DNA of 38,071 nucleotides. It comes from Bacillus sp. AFS098217. GTDB taxonomy: Bacteria; Bacillota; Bacilli; Bacillales; Bacillaceae_G. The notes under the pieces were generated by a model that saw only the letters and a program-made list of their open reading frames with translations, did no database searches and was not told the origin of the DNA. The stretch spans positions 50,607-88,677 of the forward strand of contig NZ_NVPR01000029.1 of NCBI RefSeq assembly GCF_002551815.1. The letters run 5' to 3'. Made by a program: the position numbers and the translations under genes. Below are positions 23,781 through 32,796 of the stretch, piece by piece. How positions within the stretch are numbered: position 1 is the first letter of the stretch; each line of letters starts with the position of its first letter.

Positions 23781-24120
23781 AATAACTTAAAATCAATTAA
23801 GAATTTTCTGACTTTAATAAACTGTATATGCAAAGAAGAGGAAAGTAGATGATTATGAAAGTTTTAGAGAGCTGCCCCGTGGCTGGAAGGGTGGTAACGA
23901 TCGAATCATTGAAGATCACCTCGGAGCATCGCTTGCGAAAGGGAAACTGAGTAGAGGGCGGCGGTATCGTCTCCGGTAAATGGACGGGGGTCTGATAGGA
24001 CCTACAGAGCTTATATTTCGTGAGAAGTATAAGGAAGCTGAGTGGTAACGCGAAACTCTCGCCTCAGCAATCAAAGCTACTATGGTGTAGTAATTGATTG
24101 CTGAAGCGAGAGTTTTTATT
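23781..24120 (+). promoter_or_regulatory. T-box riboswitch 1, Ile specifier
   Basis: Specifier-loop AGTA is at 23844-23847, then AGAGAGC, and GAAG-ATC-A-CCTC places specifier ATC (Ile) at 23915-23917; CCTC can pair with GAGG just before AGTA. The T-box element is AGTGGTAACGCG (24041-24052). The terminator is long: AAACTCTCGC (from 24053) pairs with GCGAGAGTTT (to 24115), with TCAGCAATCAA/TTGATTGCTGA inside, then TTTTATTTT. Confidence 0.9.
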
Positions 24121-24144
24121 TTAGAAAATAGAATAGAAGAATGT

Positions 24145-24434
24145 GAAGAAGAGGAGAGTAAACGATATAAATTGTTTCAGAGAGCTGCCCCGTGGCTGTG
24201 AGGGTAGTAACAATTATATCGATTGAAAATCACCTCGGAGCATTACTCACGAAAGGAAACAAGTAGGGAGTAACGGAGTTGTTCCCGGTAGAAGAACAGA
24301 AGTCTAATTTGGACTTACAGAGCTTATATTTTGTGAGAAGTATAAGGAAGCTGAGTGGTACCACGATTCCCTCGTCTCAGTACTAGGTTGCTACACGTTT
24401 GTAGAAAATCGATTGTTGAGGTGAGTATATTTTT
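24145..24434 (+). promoter_or_regulatory. T-box riboswitch 2, Ile specifier
   Basis: A second complete T-box has AGTA at 24157-24160, AGAGAGC, an upper helix CGATATAA/TTATATCG, and GAAA-ATC-A-CCTC with specifier ATC (Ile) at 24229-24231. The T-box element is AGTGGTACCACG (24354-24365). Terminator arms CTCGTCTCAGTA (24371-24382) and TGTTGAGGTGAG (24415-24426) pair with several wobbles, followed by TATATTTTTAG. It acts in series with T-box 1. Confidence 0.88.
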
Positions 24435-24521
24435 AGGTTTAATATACAGAATCTTCTGTCTAAATGTATTCTTCTCAGCAATCGATATAGAAATGGATTG
24501 CATAAAAAGGAGCGATGTAAG

Positions 24522-25421
24522 ATGGGAAACCAGTATATCTATATGAATGGGGAATTAGTAGAGAAGGAAAAAGCGGTTGTTTCAGTATATGATCACGGAT
24601 TTTTATATGGAGACGGCGTATTTGAGGGGATTCGTAGTTACGGCGGAAATGTATTTTGTTTAAAAGAGCATTTGAAGCGTTTATATGAATCCGCGAAATC
24701 AATTTTACTCACTATTCCAATGACAGTAGAAGAAATGGAAGAAGCAGTTTTACAGACACTACAAAAAAATGAATATGCCGATGCATATATCAGGTTAATT
24801 GTTTCAAGAGGAAAAGGGAATTTAGGACTCGATCCAAGAGGTTGTGAAAAGCCGAGTGTCATTATTATCGCAGAACAGTTAAAGTTGTTTCCACAAGAAT
24901 TTTATGATAACGGCCTTAGCGTTGTATCTGTTGCATCTCGCCGGAATATGCCGGATGCGCTTGATCCACGCATTAAGTCAATGAATTATTTAAACAATGT
25001 ATTAGTAAAGATTGAAGCAGCACAAGCTGGTGTACTAGAAGCACTTATGTTAAATCAACAAGGATATGTTTGTGAAGGATCAGGAGATAACGTTTTTGTT
25101 GTGAAAGATGGAAAAGTGTTAACACCTCCTGTCTATTTAGGAGCATTAGAAGGTATCACACGAAATAGTGTGATTGAACTGTGTGAACGATTAGGTATCT
25201 CATGTGAAGAAAGACCATTTACTCGTCATGATGTATATGTAGCAGACGAAGTGTTTTTAACAGGAACTGCTGCTGAATTAATTCCAGTTGTAAAAGTTGA
25301 TTCCAGAGAAATCGGGAATGGAAAGCCAGGAGAAGTGACCAAGCAGTTAACGGAAGAATTTAAAAAGTTAACTAGAGAGCGAGGCGTACGCGTTCCGGGC
25401 CTAGCAGAGAGTTTAGCTTAA
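24522..25421 (+). CDS. ilvE: Branched-chain amino-acid aminotransferase IlvE
   Basis: IlvE performs the last step of Ile, Val and Leu synthesis, with PLP and glutamate. The 299-aa fold-type IV protein shows DHGFLYGDGVFEGIR, RLIVSRGKGNLGLDP, the PLP lysine K152 in RIKSMNYLNN, and EGSGDNVF. AAAAGGAG supports the ATG at 24522; an in-frame TTG at 24498 lies before that RBS. It is the first gene of ilvE-ilvD-ilvA under the tandem Ile T-boxes. Confidence 0.93.
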   Translation: MGNQYIYMNGELVEKEKAVVSVYDHGFLYGDGVFEGIRSYGGNVFCLKEHLKRLYESAKSILLTIPMTVEEMEEAVLQTLQKNEYADAYIRLIVSRGKGNLGLDPRGCEKPSVIIIAEQLKLFPQEFYDNGLSVVSVASRRNMPDALDPRIKSMNYLNNVLVKIEAAQAGVLEALMLNQQGYVCEGSGDNVFVVKDGKVLTPPVYLGALEGITRNSVIELCERLGISCEERPFTRHDVYVADEVFLTGTAAELIPVVKVDSREIGNGKPGEVTKQLTEEFKKLTRERGVRVPGLAESLA

Positions 25422-25495
25422 GGAGCAGATGGTTAGCAAAATAGAGGAACACCATGCAGTTTGTAAAGAAAAATGTGTAGGAGGGACTTAAAAAA

Positions 25496-27169
25496 ATGAG
25501 AAGTGACATGATTAAAAAGGGCTTTGATAAAGCACCACATCGTAGTTTATTAAAAGCAACAGGTTTGAAAGATGAGGATTTTGACAAGCCGTTTGTAGCA
25601 ATTTGTAATTCTTTTATTGAAATTATTCCAGGACATAAACACTTAAATGAATTTGGCCGCCTTGTAAAAGAAGCGGTGCGCGCTGCAGGAATGGTTCCGT
25701 TTGAATTCAATACAATTGGAGTAGATGATGGGATTGCAATGGGGCATATTGGTATGCGTTATTCACTCCCAAGCCGTGAGATTATTGCTGATTCGGTTGA
25801 AACAGTAGTAAATGCGCACTGGTTTGATGGGATGATTTGTATTCCGAACTGTGACAAAATTACACCTGGTATGATGATGGCAGCATTGCGTGTTAACATT
25901 CCAACCGTGTTTGTTTCAGGTGGACCAATGGCGGCTGGGAAAACATCTAAAGGTGATGTAGTCGATTTAAGCTCTGTTTTTGAAGGAGTAGGAGCTTATC
26001 AATCTGGGAAAATTTCAGAAGAAGAATTAAAAGATATTGAAGATCATGGCTGCCCATCTTGTGGTTCTTGTTCAGGTATGTTCACTGCAAATTCGATGAA
26101 CTGCTTATGTGAAGTATTGGGACTTGCGCTTCCTGGGAATGGAAGTATTTTAGCGACAGATCCAAGGCGTGAGGAATTAATTAAACAAGCAGCTGAAAAA
26201 TTAAAAGTATTAATTGAACGTGATATTAAACCACGCGACATCGTGACAGAAGAAGCGATTGATGATGCATTTGCGCTTGATATGGCGATGGGAGGATCAA
26301 CGAATACGGTATTACATACGCTAGCAATCGCACAAGAAGCGGGACTTGATTATGATATGAGCCGTATTGATGCAGTTTCGAGACGTGTCCCTCACCTATG
26401 CAAAGTAAGTCCAGCTTCAAATTGGCATATGGAAGATATTGATCGCGCGGGTGGCATTAGTGCTATTTTAAAAGAATTAAGTAGAAAAGAGGGCGTACTT
26501 CATCTCGATCGAATTACTGCTACCGGTCAGACATTAAGAGAAAATATCGCTCATGCAAATATTCAAGATAAAGAAGTAATTCACTCTCTTGAAAATCCTC
26601 ATAGTGAAGAAGGTGGCCTGCGTATATTAAAAGGAAACCTTGCAAAAGATGGTGCTGTTATTAAAAGTGGTGCAACAGAAGTAAAACGATTTGAGGGCCC
26701 GTGTGTTATTTTTAATTCACAGGACGAAGCACTTGCAGGAATTATGCTTGGAAAAGTAAAAAAAGGAGATGTTGTTGTTATTCGTTATGAAGGGCCAAGA
26801 GGTGGTCCTGGTATGCCAGAAATGTTAGCTCCAACATCAGCAATTGCTGGTATGGGGTTAGGGGCAGATGTTGCTCTCTTAACAGATGGACGTTTCTCAG
26901 GGGCATCACGTGGTATTTCTGTAGGACATATCTCACCAGAAGCGGCTGCCGGCGGGGAAATTGCACTTCTTGAGCAAGGAGATATCGTATGTATTGATGT
27001 AGATGAGCGTTTACTTGAAGTGAGAGTAAGTGAAGAAGAGTTAGAAAAACGCCGGACAGAGTGGAAAAGACCAGAATTAAAAGTAAAAACGGGATGGCTT
27101 GGGCGCTACGCACAAATGGTGACATCAGCAAATACAGGCGCAGTATTGAAAATGCAAAATTTTGATTGA
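25496..27169 (+). CDS. ilvD: Dihydroxy-acid dehydratase IlvD
   Basis: IlvD is an iron-sulfur enzyme that dehydrates dihydroxy acids to the keto acids used by IlvE. The 557-aa protein has cysteines in FVAICNSF (C37), [11 protein letters not shown] (C119) and [19 protein letters not shown] (C186, C189, C192). GGAGG lies before the ATG. It starts 74 bp after ilvE. That gap contains a 20-codon ORF (25431-25493) after AAGGAG, starting MVSKIEEHHAVCK, possibly what remains of deleted operon genes. Confidence 0.96.
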   Translation: MRSDMIKKGFDKAPHRSLLKATGLKDEDFDKPFVAICNSFIEIIPGHKHLNEFGRLVKEAVRAAGMVPFEFNTIGVDDGIAMGHIGMRYSLPSREIIADSVETVVNAHWFDGMICIPNCDKITPGMMMAALRVNIPTVFVSGGPMAAGKTSKGDVVDLSSVFEGVGAYQSGKISEEELKDIEDHGCPSCGSCSGMFTANSMNCLCEVLGLALPGNGSILATDPRREELIKQAAEKLKVLIERDIKPRDIVTEEAIDDAFALDMAMGGSTNTVLHTLAIAQEAGLDYDMSRIDAVSRRVPHLCKVSPASNWHMEDIDRAGGISAILKELSRKEGVLHLDRITATGQTLRENIAHANIQDKEVIHSLENPHSEEGGLRILKGNLAKDGAVIKSGATEVKRFEGPCVIFNSQDEALAGIMLGKVKKGDVVVIRYEGPRGGPGMPEMLAPTSAIAGMGLGADVALLTDGRFSGASRGISVGHISPEAAAGGEIALLEQGDIVCIDVDERLLEVRVSEEELEKRRTEWKRPELKVKTGWLGRYAQMVTSANTGAVLKMQNFD

Positions 27170-27205
27170 AATGATATAAAAAAAAGAGATAAGGAATGAT
27201 ACGAA

Positions 27206-28468
27206 ATGGTGCAAAATGTAAAGGAGAGAGTGAAAATTGAAGATATCCTTATGGCTCATAATCATATGAAGGATATCGTCAATAAAACACCGCTTCAGCG
27301 AGATTCAGTTTTATCTGAGAAGTATGAATGCGACGTGTATGTGAAAAGAGAAGACTTGCAAGTCATTCGTTCATTTAAAATTCGTGGTGCTTACAATTTA
27401 ATTCAAAGTTTATCGAAAGAACAATTACAAAACGGTGTCGTATGTGCGAGTGCTGGTAACCACGCGCAAGGTGTTGCGTACACATGTAATTTATTGAAGA
27501 TTCCGTCAAAAATTTTCATGCCAACAACAACACCAAAGCAGAAAGTATCACAAGTCCAGTTCTTTGGCGGTGATTATGCGGAAATTGTATTAGTCGGTGA
27601 TACATTTGATAGTTCTTTTCAGGAAGCACAGCGCTATTGTGAAGAAAATCGTATGACGTTTGTGCATCCATTTGATGATCCATATGTGATTGCCGGTCAA
27701 GGGACGGTTGCAGTTGAAATTTTACATGATATGGAGCAACCCGTTGATTACGTGTTCACAGCAATCGGCGGTGGCGGTCTAGCCTCTGGTATCGGTACAT
27801 ATGTAAAAGGTGTGAGTCCTACTACAAAAGTAATCGGTGTGGAACCAAAGGGAGCAGCATCGATGAAAGAAGCTTTTTTACAAAACAAAAATGTGACGCT
27901 AGAGAGCATTGATAGTTTTGTGGATGGAGCAGCGGTCAAGAAGGTAGGGAAATTAACCTTTGAAACTTGTAAAGATGTACTCGATGATATTGTATTAGTT
28001 CCGGAGGGGAAAATTTGTACAACAATTTTAGAATTATATAAGAAAAATGCAATCGTTGCGGAACCAGCTGGTGCTCTTTCCATTGCGGCGCTCGACTTTT
28101 ATAAAGATGAAATAAAAGGGAAAAGCGTTGTTTGTACGTTAAGTGGTGGGAATAATGATATTGATAGAATGCAAGAAATGAAAGAACGCTCGCTCATTTA
28201 CGAAGGATTAAAACATTATTTTATCATTGAATTTCCGCAGCGCTCAGGGGCATTGCGAGAGTTTCTAGATAAAGGCTTAGGGCCAGAGGACGATATTACC
28301 CGCTTTGAGTATATTAAGAAACACAATAAGGAAAATGGTCCTGCGCTTGTTGGCGTGGAGTTAAAACATAAAGAAGATTATGAGCCGTTAATTACTCGCT
28401 TTCAAGAGAATCATATTCAATTTGTAGAGTTAAATAAAAACCCTGTTTTGTTTGATTTGCTAATTTAA
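27206..28468 (+). CDS. ilvA: Threonine deaminase IlvA (biosynthetic)
   Basis: IlvA converts threonine to 2-oxobutanoate, the committed step to isoleucine. The 420-aa protein has the PLP lysine K58 in SFKIRGAYN, the glycine loop IGGGGLASGIG, and a C-terminal ACT-like regulatory domain (from about residue 335, YFIIEFPQRSGALREFL) for feedback by isoleucine. It lies 36 bp after ilvD and ends the operon. Its presence explains why both T-boxes read Ile codons. Confidence 0.95.
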   Translation: MVQNVKERVKIEDILMAHNHMKDIVNKTPLQRDSVLSEKYECDVYVKREDLQVIRSFKIRGAYNLIQSLSKEQLQNGVVCASAGNHAQGVAYTCNLLKIPSKIFMPTTTPKQKVSQVQFFGGDYAEIVLVGDTFDSSFQEAQRYCEENRMTFVHPFDDPYVIAGQGTVAVEILHDMEQPVDYVFTAIGGGGLASGIGTYVKGVSPTTKVIGVEPKGAASMKEAFLQNKNVTLESIDSFVDGAAVKKVGKLTFETCKDVLDDIVLVPEGKICTTILELYKKNAIVAEPAGALSIAALDFYKDEIKGKSVVCTLSGGNNDIDRMQEMKERSLIYEGLKHYFIIEFPQRSGALREFLDKGLGPEDDITRFEYIKKHNKENGPALVGVELKHKEDYEPLITRFQENHIQFVELNKNPVLFDLLI

Positions 28469-28479
28469 TATACAAACAA

Positions 28480-28513
28480 GAAAGAGAGCTAAAAAATGAT
28501 AAGCTCTCTTTCT
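28480..28513 (+). terminator. Terminator of the ilv operon
   Basis: AAAGAGAGCT (28481-28490) pairs with AGCTCTCTTT (28502-28511). The U tract is short. Confidence 0.75.
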
Positions 28514-28515
28514 AT

Positions 28516-28797
28516 CTATTTGCGTTTGTCAATTGTTTTTCCATTTTCATCAATTTCTATGTCACCTGAAACAGTCTGTAAATATTGTAAGGCTGTTTTC
28601 TTTTCTTCAGGGGTAACAAGAGAAATTTGATCGTTACGGATGATATAAGGATTGAATGACATTTGGACATCCTTTCCTTTAAATGTAAGAGCTAGTATAC
28701 CGGTTTTGACACTTTTTCTTTTTACATAGTTTGGGAACAGGAAATTTCCTAATGAATAAGCTACTGGGGCTTTATTGTAATACTCAAAGTCTTGCAG
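28516..28797 (-). pseudogene. C-terminal remnant of a CapA-family (PGA synthesis type) protein
   Basis: The minus frame reads LQDFEYYNKAPVAYSLGNFL, then FPNYVKRKSVKTGILALTF, and ends IEIDENGKTIDKRK with a stop at 28516. The EYYNKAPVAYSLGNF segment is the C-terminal hallmark of CapA/PgsA-like metallophosphatase-fold proteins. Homology begins after an in-frame TGA where a His-Val should precede LQ. Only 93 codons remain, with no start of their own. The remnant lies under the promoter region of the next plus-strand gene. Confidence 0.75.
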
Positions 28798-28820
28798 TCA
28801 ATGAGGATGGAGAATATGGA

Positions 28821-29534
28821 ATGGTTATATTAGGAGCAGTTGTAAATGGAGTATGTATCATTATAGGTACGTTATTGGGTAAAGTGTTGAGTAGCATTCC
28901 GGAAAGTATGAAGGGAACGGTTATGCATACGATTGGTCTAGCTGTTACAGTACTGGGATTACAAATGGGATTGAAGAGTGAGAACTTTCTTGTTGTCATT
29001 TTAAGTCTTGTAATAGGAGCGGTAATAGGGGAATGGCTACAATTAGAAGAGAAATTAAAAAGTCTAGGAGATTGGTTAGAAAATAAAGTTGGTTCCAAAG
29101 GAGAAGGAAGTATATCTGTAGGGTTTGTAACAGCGACGTTAATCTTCGCAATTGGAGCGATGGGGATACTAGGAGCATTAGATAGTGGTATTCGTGGAAA
29201 TCATGATGTACTCTTTACAAAAGCGATTATTGATGGGTTTATTTCTCTTATTTTAACAACAACGCTTGGGATTGGAGTATTGTTTTCAGCAGTACCAGTT
29301 ATCTTATATGAAGGTGTAATTGCTATATTTGCGACGCAAATCGATAATTTTGTACCGGAGAAATTGATGAATCAATTTATAACTGAGATGACTGCGACAG
29401 GTGGCATTATGATTCTTGCGATTGGATTAAACCTACTTGGTTTTATTAAAATTAAAGTAGCAAATTTATTGCCAGGGATATTGGTAGTTGGAGTAATTGT
29501 TTCTACTATATATGGATACAACTCGTATGTCTAG
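28821..29534 (+). CDS. DUF554 family membrane protein
   Basis: The 237-aa protein starts MVILGAVVNGVCIIIGTLLG and has about seven membrane segments, with the family-typical FVTATLIFAIGAMGILGALD and GLNLLGF near the end. DUF554 proteins (B. subtilis YdfK type) have no established function. I take the ATG at 28821, 8 bases after GGAG; an open frame extends upstream to 28731, but there it only mirrors the CapA remnant on the other strand. Confidence 0.85.
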   Translation: MVILGAVVNGVCIIIGTLLGKVLSSIPESMKGTVMHTIGLAVTVLGLQMGLKSENFLVVILSLVIGAVIGEWLQLEEKLKSLGDWLENKVGSKGEGSISVGFVTATLIFAIGAMGILGALDSGIRGNHDVLFTKAIIDGFISLILTTTLGIGVLFSAVPVILYEGVIAIFATQIDNFVPEKLMNQFITEMTATGGIMILAIGLNLLGFIKIKVANLLPGILVVGVIVSTIYGYNSYV

Positions 29535-29540
29535 TTTTGA

Positions 29541-29575
29541 TAACCCAGAACTTTTTTTTGAACAGTTCTGGGCTA
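29541..29575. terminator. Terminator between DUF554 and the ABC operon
   Basis: ACCCAGAACT and AGTTCTGGGC form the stem, with a T-rich loop. It lies between converging genes. Confidence 0.7.
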
Positions 29576-29595
29576 TTTATATTGTATATAAGGAA

Positions 29596-30324
29596 TTAAT
29601 ATGCTTTTTTCATAAAATGAACAAAACCACCTATAAATAAAATAACAAAGCTACCAATTACGACAAATATTAGTGTGTGAAAAGAAATATAAAATAGTTG
29701 TGAATCTTCTTTAGAAAGCATGGCGAGAAATGGTTGAGCCCATGGATAAAAAGGACCAAACCTTTCGGAATTTGCAATCATTAGAGCGGGTATGGAAGCT
29801 ATAACATTTAAAGCAATCGGTGCCGCAAAGCTGGACCAGATAGTTGACGCCCATAATTGTAAGGCGATTAAAGGTAGAGTAGCAATCCAGCCCCCCGTAA
29901 CACTTTTAATTGTAGGAATGAGCGGAAACGGACCGGATAAATGCAAAAGTTGTCCAACACTAACATAGCTTATAATGAAGAGAACTTGCATTGTACCTAC
30001 AAATAAGAGAACAAATAAAAATTTCATTATATAGGTGTGATACCTTGTTATCGGTTGTACCAACAGTTGTTTCCATCCCCCGTTTGAATGTTCATATCGG
30101 CAAATAAATGCAGTGAAAATGCCTGTTAACAATGGTAAAAGTAGCATGCCGTGTATCGTTATCATAATATTATAAACTAATTCCCAATGTTTATATTCAG
30201 GGTAGCTTGAACCACTTGCATAGGCGATTCCTCCAGCTAAAATAGGACTCAAAAATAATAATATCCATATTTTTGTTTTTTTCATTTTATAAAATTCAGC
30301 TTGCATTGTTCTAAGCCAAATCAT
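29596..30324 (-). CDS. ABC-2 permease, lantibiotic-immunity MutE/EpiE type
   Basis: The 242-aa protein has six hydrophobic segments and the family opening LRTMQAEFYKMKKTKIWILL, with EHSNGGWKQLLVQPITR in the first loop. It is the last gene of a three-gene minus-strand operon; its start overlaps the stop of the other permease by 1 base (TAATG). Such permeases pair with a second permease and an ATPase to expel lantibiotics or bacitracin-like peptides from the membrane. The actual substrate is unknown. Confidence 0.82.
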   Translation of the reverse strand: MIWLRTMQAEFYKMKKTKIWILLFLSPILAGGIAYASGSSYPEYKHWELVYNIMITIHGMLLLPLLTGIFTAFICRYEHSNGGWKQLLVQPITRYHTYIMKFLFVLLFVGTMQVLFIISYVSVGQLLHLSGPFPLIPTIKSVTGGWIATLPLIALQLWASTIWSSFAAPIALNVIASIPALMIANSERFGPFYPWAQPFLAMLSKEDSQLFYISFHTLIFVVIGSFVILFIGGFVHFMKKAY

Positions 30325-31040
30325 TATTTGTGCACATCCCTTCTAGTAAAATCTGCTGTTTCGACAAACAGCATACATATACTAACGATTAGACCCATTG
30401 CTACACATAAAAGTGGAGGTCCACAGTCAATCCGTAAACTTGGCCATCGCCATATGAACCAATTTGGAAGAGCTGCTGAGAACATTGTGAAAATAGTTCC
30501 TAACAGTCCGATTGTAAATGTGATACTTTGGTTTTGAAATGTGACAGCGACCCATAATTGTAAAGCTACAATTGGTAGTGCTGACCAATAAGGATAGAAA
30601 CTCATTTTAAATATAGAAAACCATGGGATTGCAGTATCGAATTGTAATGCTAAACCTAACCCAACTGTACCAATCAATAATAAAGAACAAGATACAGTGA
30701 GCAGGCAAAACACCAATATAAATTTTACTAAAAAAATATGTCTCTTCTTAATAGGTAAGGATAGAAGGTGTTTCCATGAACTAGAATGATGCTCTATATG
30801 AGCGATTAAAGAAGTAATAATGGTAGTACCTAATATAAGGGTTACTAGAGCAAGCGGTTGTGTCTCAGAAATAAGGCCGCCCCATAAGTCTTTTGCATAT
30901 TTCTCTGTCAACCAATCATAACGAAGAAAAAAATTACATGCTTGAAGCGAAATGACACCTACTGGTCCTAAAAAAATTAAAAACCAAATCCATGTCCTCT
31001 TTATTTTTAAAAGCTCAGATTGAAAGAGGCGTTTGTACAT
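30324..31040 (-). CDS. ABC-2 permease, lantibiotic-immunity MutG/EpiG type
   Basis: The 238-aa protein is a diverged paralogue of the neighbouring permease: QSELLKIKRTWIWFLIFLGP at the start, EHHSSSWKHLLSLPIKKRHI in the matching loop, and six membrane segments. It overlaps the upstream ATPase gene by 26 bases and abuts the next permease by 1 base, so the three genes are translated together. Together they resemble FEG-type self-protection transporters. Confidence 0.82.
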   Translation of the reverse strand: MYKRLFQSELLKIKRTWIWFLIFLGPVGVISLQACNFFLRYDWLTEKYAKDLWGGLISETQPLALVTLILGTTIITSLIAHIEHHSSSWKHLLSLPIKKRHIFLVKFILVFCLLTVSCSLLLIGTVGLGLALQFDTAIPWFSIFKMSFYPYWSALPIVALQLWVAVTFQNQSITFTIGLLGTIFTMFSAALPNWFIWRWPSLRIDCGPPLLCVAMGLIVSICMLFVETADFTRRDVHK

Positions 31041-31947
31041 GTGTCTCCTCCTCCTTTACAAGCTGTAAGAATATCTCTTCGAGTGATTTTTTATTTTCTT
31101 CAATTCTAAATATAGAAATGTTATGTGTTACAAGTGTTTTTACAATCTCTCCAACAGTTTCGTTTGATACATTTGATAGAATAATTCGTTGCTTCTCTTG
31201 CACGGAAGGAATCCCTTTAGCAAGAATGATTTTCCAAGCAGCATCTGGTTTGTCAGTCATAAGTGAAATAGAATGCTGAGCATGATGGCGTAATATTTCT
31301 ATTTTATCTTGAAAAATAAGCTTTCCTTTTGCGATGATTCCAACATAAGTTGCCATTTGATCAATTTCACTTAATAAGTGACTAGATATAAGAATGGTAA
31401 TACCTCTTTCTTTCGCTAATTGTTTAATTAAAGTGCGAATTTCATGAATCCCCTCTGGATCAAGTCCATTTGTCGGCTCATCTAAAATTAATAGCTGTGG
31501 ATCACCAAGTAAGGCAATTGCAATTCCTAACCGTTGTTTCATTCCTAATGAATATTCTTTTACTTTCTGTTTTGCAGCATGTTGTAGACCAACGATTTGC
31601 AAAACCTCTGCAATCTTTTCTTTCGGAACATTACGTAATATACGATAGACTTCTAAATTTTCAATAGCATTTAAGTGAGCATAATAAGATGGATTTTCAA
31701 CAAGAGCTCCAATTTTAGATAATATGGATAAACGTTCTTTTGCTAAATCTTGTTGAAATATTGTGACATTCCCTTGCGACGGTTTAATAAGACCTAATAA
31801 CATGCGAATGCTAGTTGTTTTACCAGCTCCGTTAGGTCCGAGGAATCCGTAAATCTCTCCTTTTGGAATTTTTAAATCTACGTTATGTACCACATAATCA
31901 TTTCGATATTTTTTTGTTAACCCTGCCGTTTCTACAATATAATTCAT
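31015..31947 (-). CDS. ABC transporter ATPase, BcrA/MutF-type antimicrobial peptide resistance
   Basis: The 310-aa ATPase has Walker A FLGPNGAGKTTSIRMLLGLI, the Q loop, the signature YSLGMKQRLGIAIALLG, Walker B LLILDEPTNGLDPEGI and the H loop ISSHLLSE. The extra C-terminal 80 residues are typical of BcrA/SpaF-like drug-resistance ATPases. It is the first gene of the three-gene operon; GAGGTGATAGGA lies before the ATG. The operon is divergent from a two-component system, which probably controls it. Confidence 0.88.
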   Translation of the reverse strand: MNYIVETAGLTKKYRNDYVVHNVDLKIPKGEIYGFLGPNGAGKTTSIRMLLGLIKPSQGNVTIFQQDLAKERLSILSKIGALVENPSYYAHLNAIENLEVYRILRNVPKEKIAEVLQIVGLQHAAKQKVKEYSLGMKQRLGIAIALLGDPQLLILDEPTNGLDPEGIHEIRTLIKQLAKERGITILISSHLLSEIDQMATYVGIIAKGKLIFQDKIEILRHHAQHSISLMTDKPDAAWKIILAKGIPSVQEKQRIILSNVSNETVGEIVKTLVTHNISIFRIEENKKSLEEIFLQLVKEEETHVQTPLSI

Positions 31948-31980
31948 ATTCCTATCACCTCAAATCAAGTATAGGAAATA

Positions 31981-32021
31981 AAGGTTAATGATAAGGTTAG
32001 AAGAGTTTAAGATTTGTTTAA
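31981..32021. promoter_or_regulatory. Tandem direct repeats between the ABC operon and the two-component genes
   Basis: AAGGTTA occurs at 31981-31987 and 31993-31999 (12 bases apart). GTTTAA occurs at 32005-32010 and 32016-32021 (11 bases apart). Direct repeats spaced by about one helix turn are typical sites for OmpR/PhoB-type regulators. They lie upstream of a possible -10 (TATACT, minus strand, about 31972) for the ABC operon. Confidence 0.5.
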
Positions 32022-32124
32022 ATTTATACATTATTACCTAATTTTGGAGTATGCTAGTTTTCAAATTGTGTTGTATTCCTTATGATGGAAGAGAACGGTT
32101 AAATTTATATATGAAGGTGAAAAA

Positions 32125-32796
32125 ATGACACACATTTTATATGTTGAGGATGATCTTGAGATTGGGGAATGGGTAAAAAGAGAACTGGAGAAACAAGAGT
32201 ATGAAGTTTCATGGTTTACTTCAGAGAAAGGTACTAATGAAGCGTGTGAAACAGCCGATGTAATTGTTTTAGATGTTATGTTACCCGGGCTTGATGGCTT
32301 TACATTAGCCCAACGTTTTAAAAGTGAATATCCAGATATTCCAATCATTATGCTGACTGCAAGAACAACACTAGAAGATAAAATATATGGATTAACATTT
32401 GCTGATGATTATATAACAAAGCCATTCCATCCCAAAGAGTTAATGGCACGTATTGAAGTTTTATTAAGGCGGTACAACAAAGATGGGGCAGAAGTGCAAC
32501 ATGTGAAACATCTAAAAGTATTTATGAAAGATTACCGGATTGTTGATGCAGACACAGATGATGAAATTGTTCTATCAGGAAAACAGCATCAAATCTTTTT
32601 CTATTTGATGAAGAATATGAATCGTACATTAACAAAGGAACAAATTTTTGAGGCAGTATGGAATGAAGCCTACATAGAAGGGGATAAATCATTAATGGTT
32701 CATATCCGCCATTTACGTGAAAAAATAGAGAGAAATCCAAGTAGCCCTAAAATAATAGAAACAATACGTGGAATTGGTTATCGGTGTAAGGCATGA
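32125..32796 (+). CDS. OmpR/PhoB-type response regulator
   Basis: The 223-aa protein has a receiver domain with phosphorylation site D50 in VIVLDVMLPGLDGF, conserved T and K (IMLTAR, ITKPFHPKELMARI), and a winged-helix DNA-binding domain ending in MVHIRHLREKIE and RGIGYR. GAAGGTGA precedes the ATG. Its stop overlaps the kinase start (ATGATGA). It is divergent from the peptide-resistance ABC operon and probably activates it. Confidence 0.92.
   Translation: MTHILYVEDDLEIGEWVKRELEKQEYEVSWFTSEKGTNEACETADVIVLDVMLPGLDGFTLAQRFKSEYPDIPIIMLTARTTLEDKIYGLTFADDYITKPFHPKELMARIEVLLRRYNKDGAEVQHVKHLKVFMKDYRIVDADTDDEIVLSGKQHQIFFYLMKNMNRTLTKEQIFEAVWNEAYIEGDKSLMVHIRHLREKIERNPSSPKIIETIRGIGYRCKA

Noticed and set aside
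24041-24120. A CRISPR-like array, because of repeated T-box segments around 18660-18890 and 23850-24430
   Set aside because: The repeats are T-box elements with terminators, not regularly spaced CRISPR repeats; no array or cas gene is present.
28731-28820. A longer start for the DUF554 protein
   Set aside because: The extra 30 codons mirror the antisense CapA remnant and are not membrane-protein-like; the ATG at 28821 has its own RBS.
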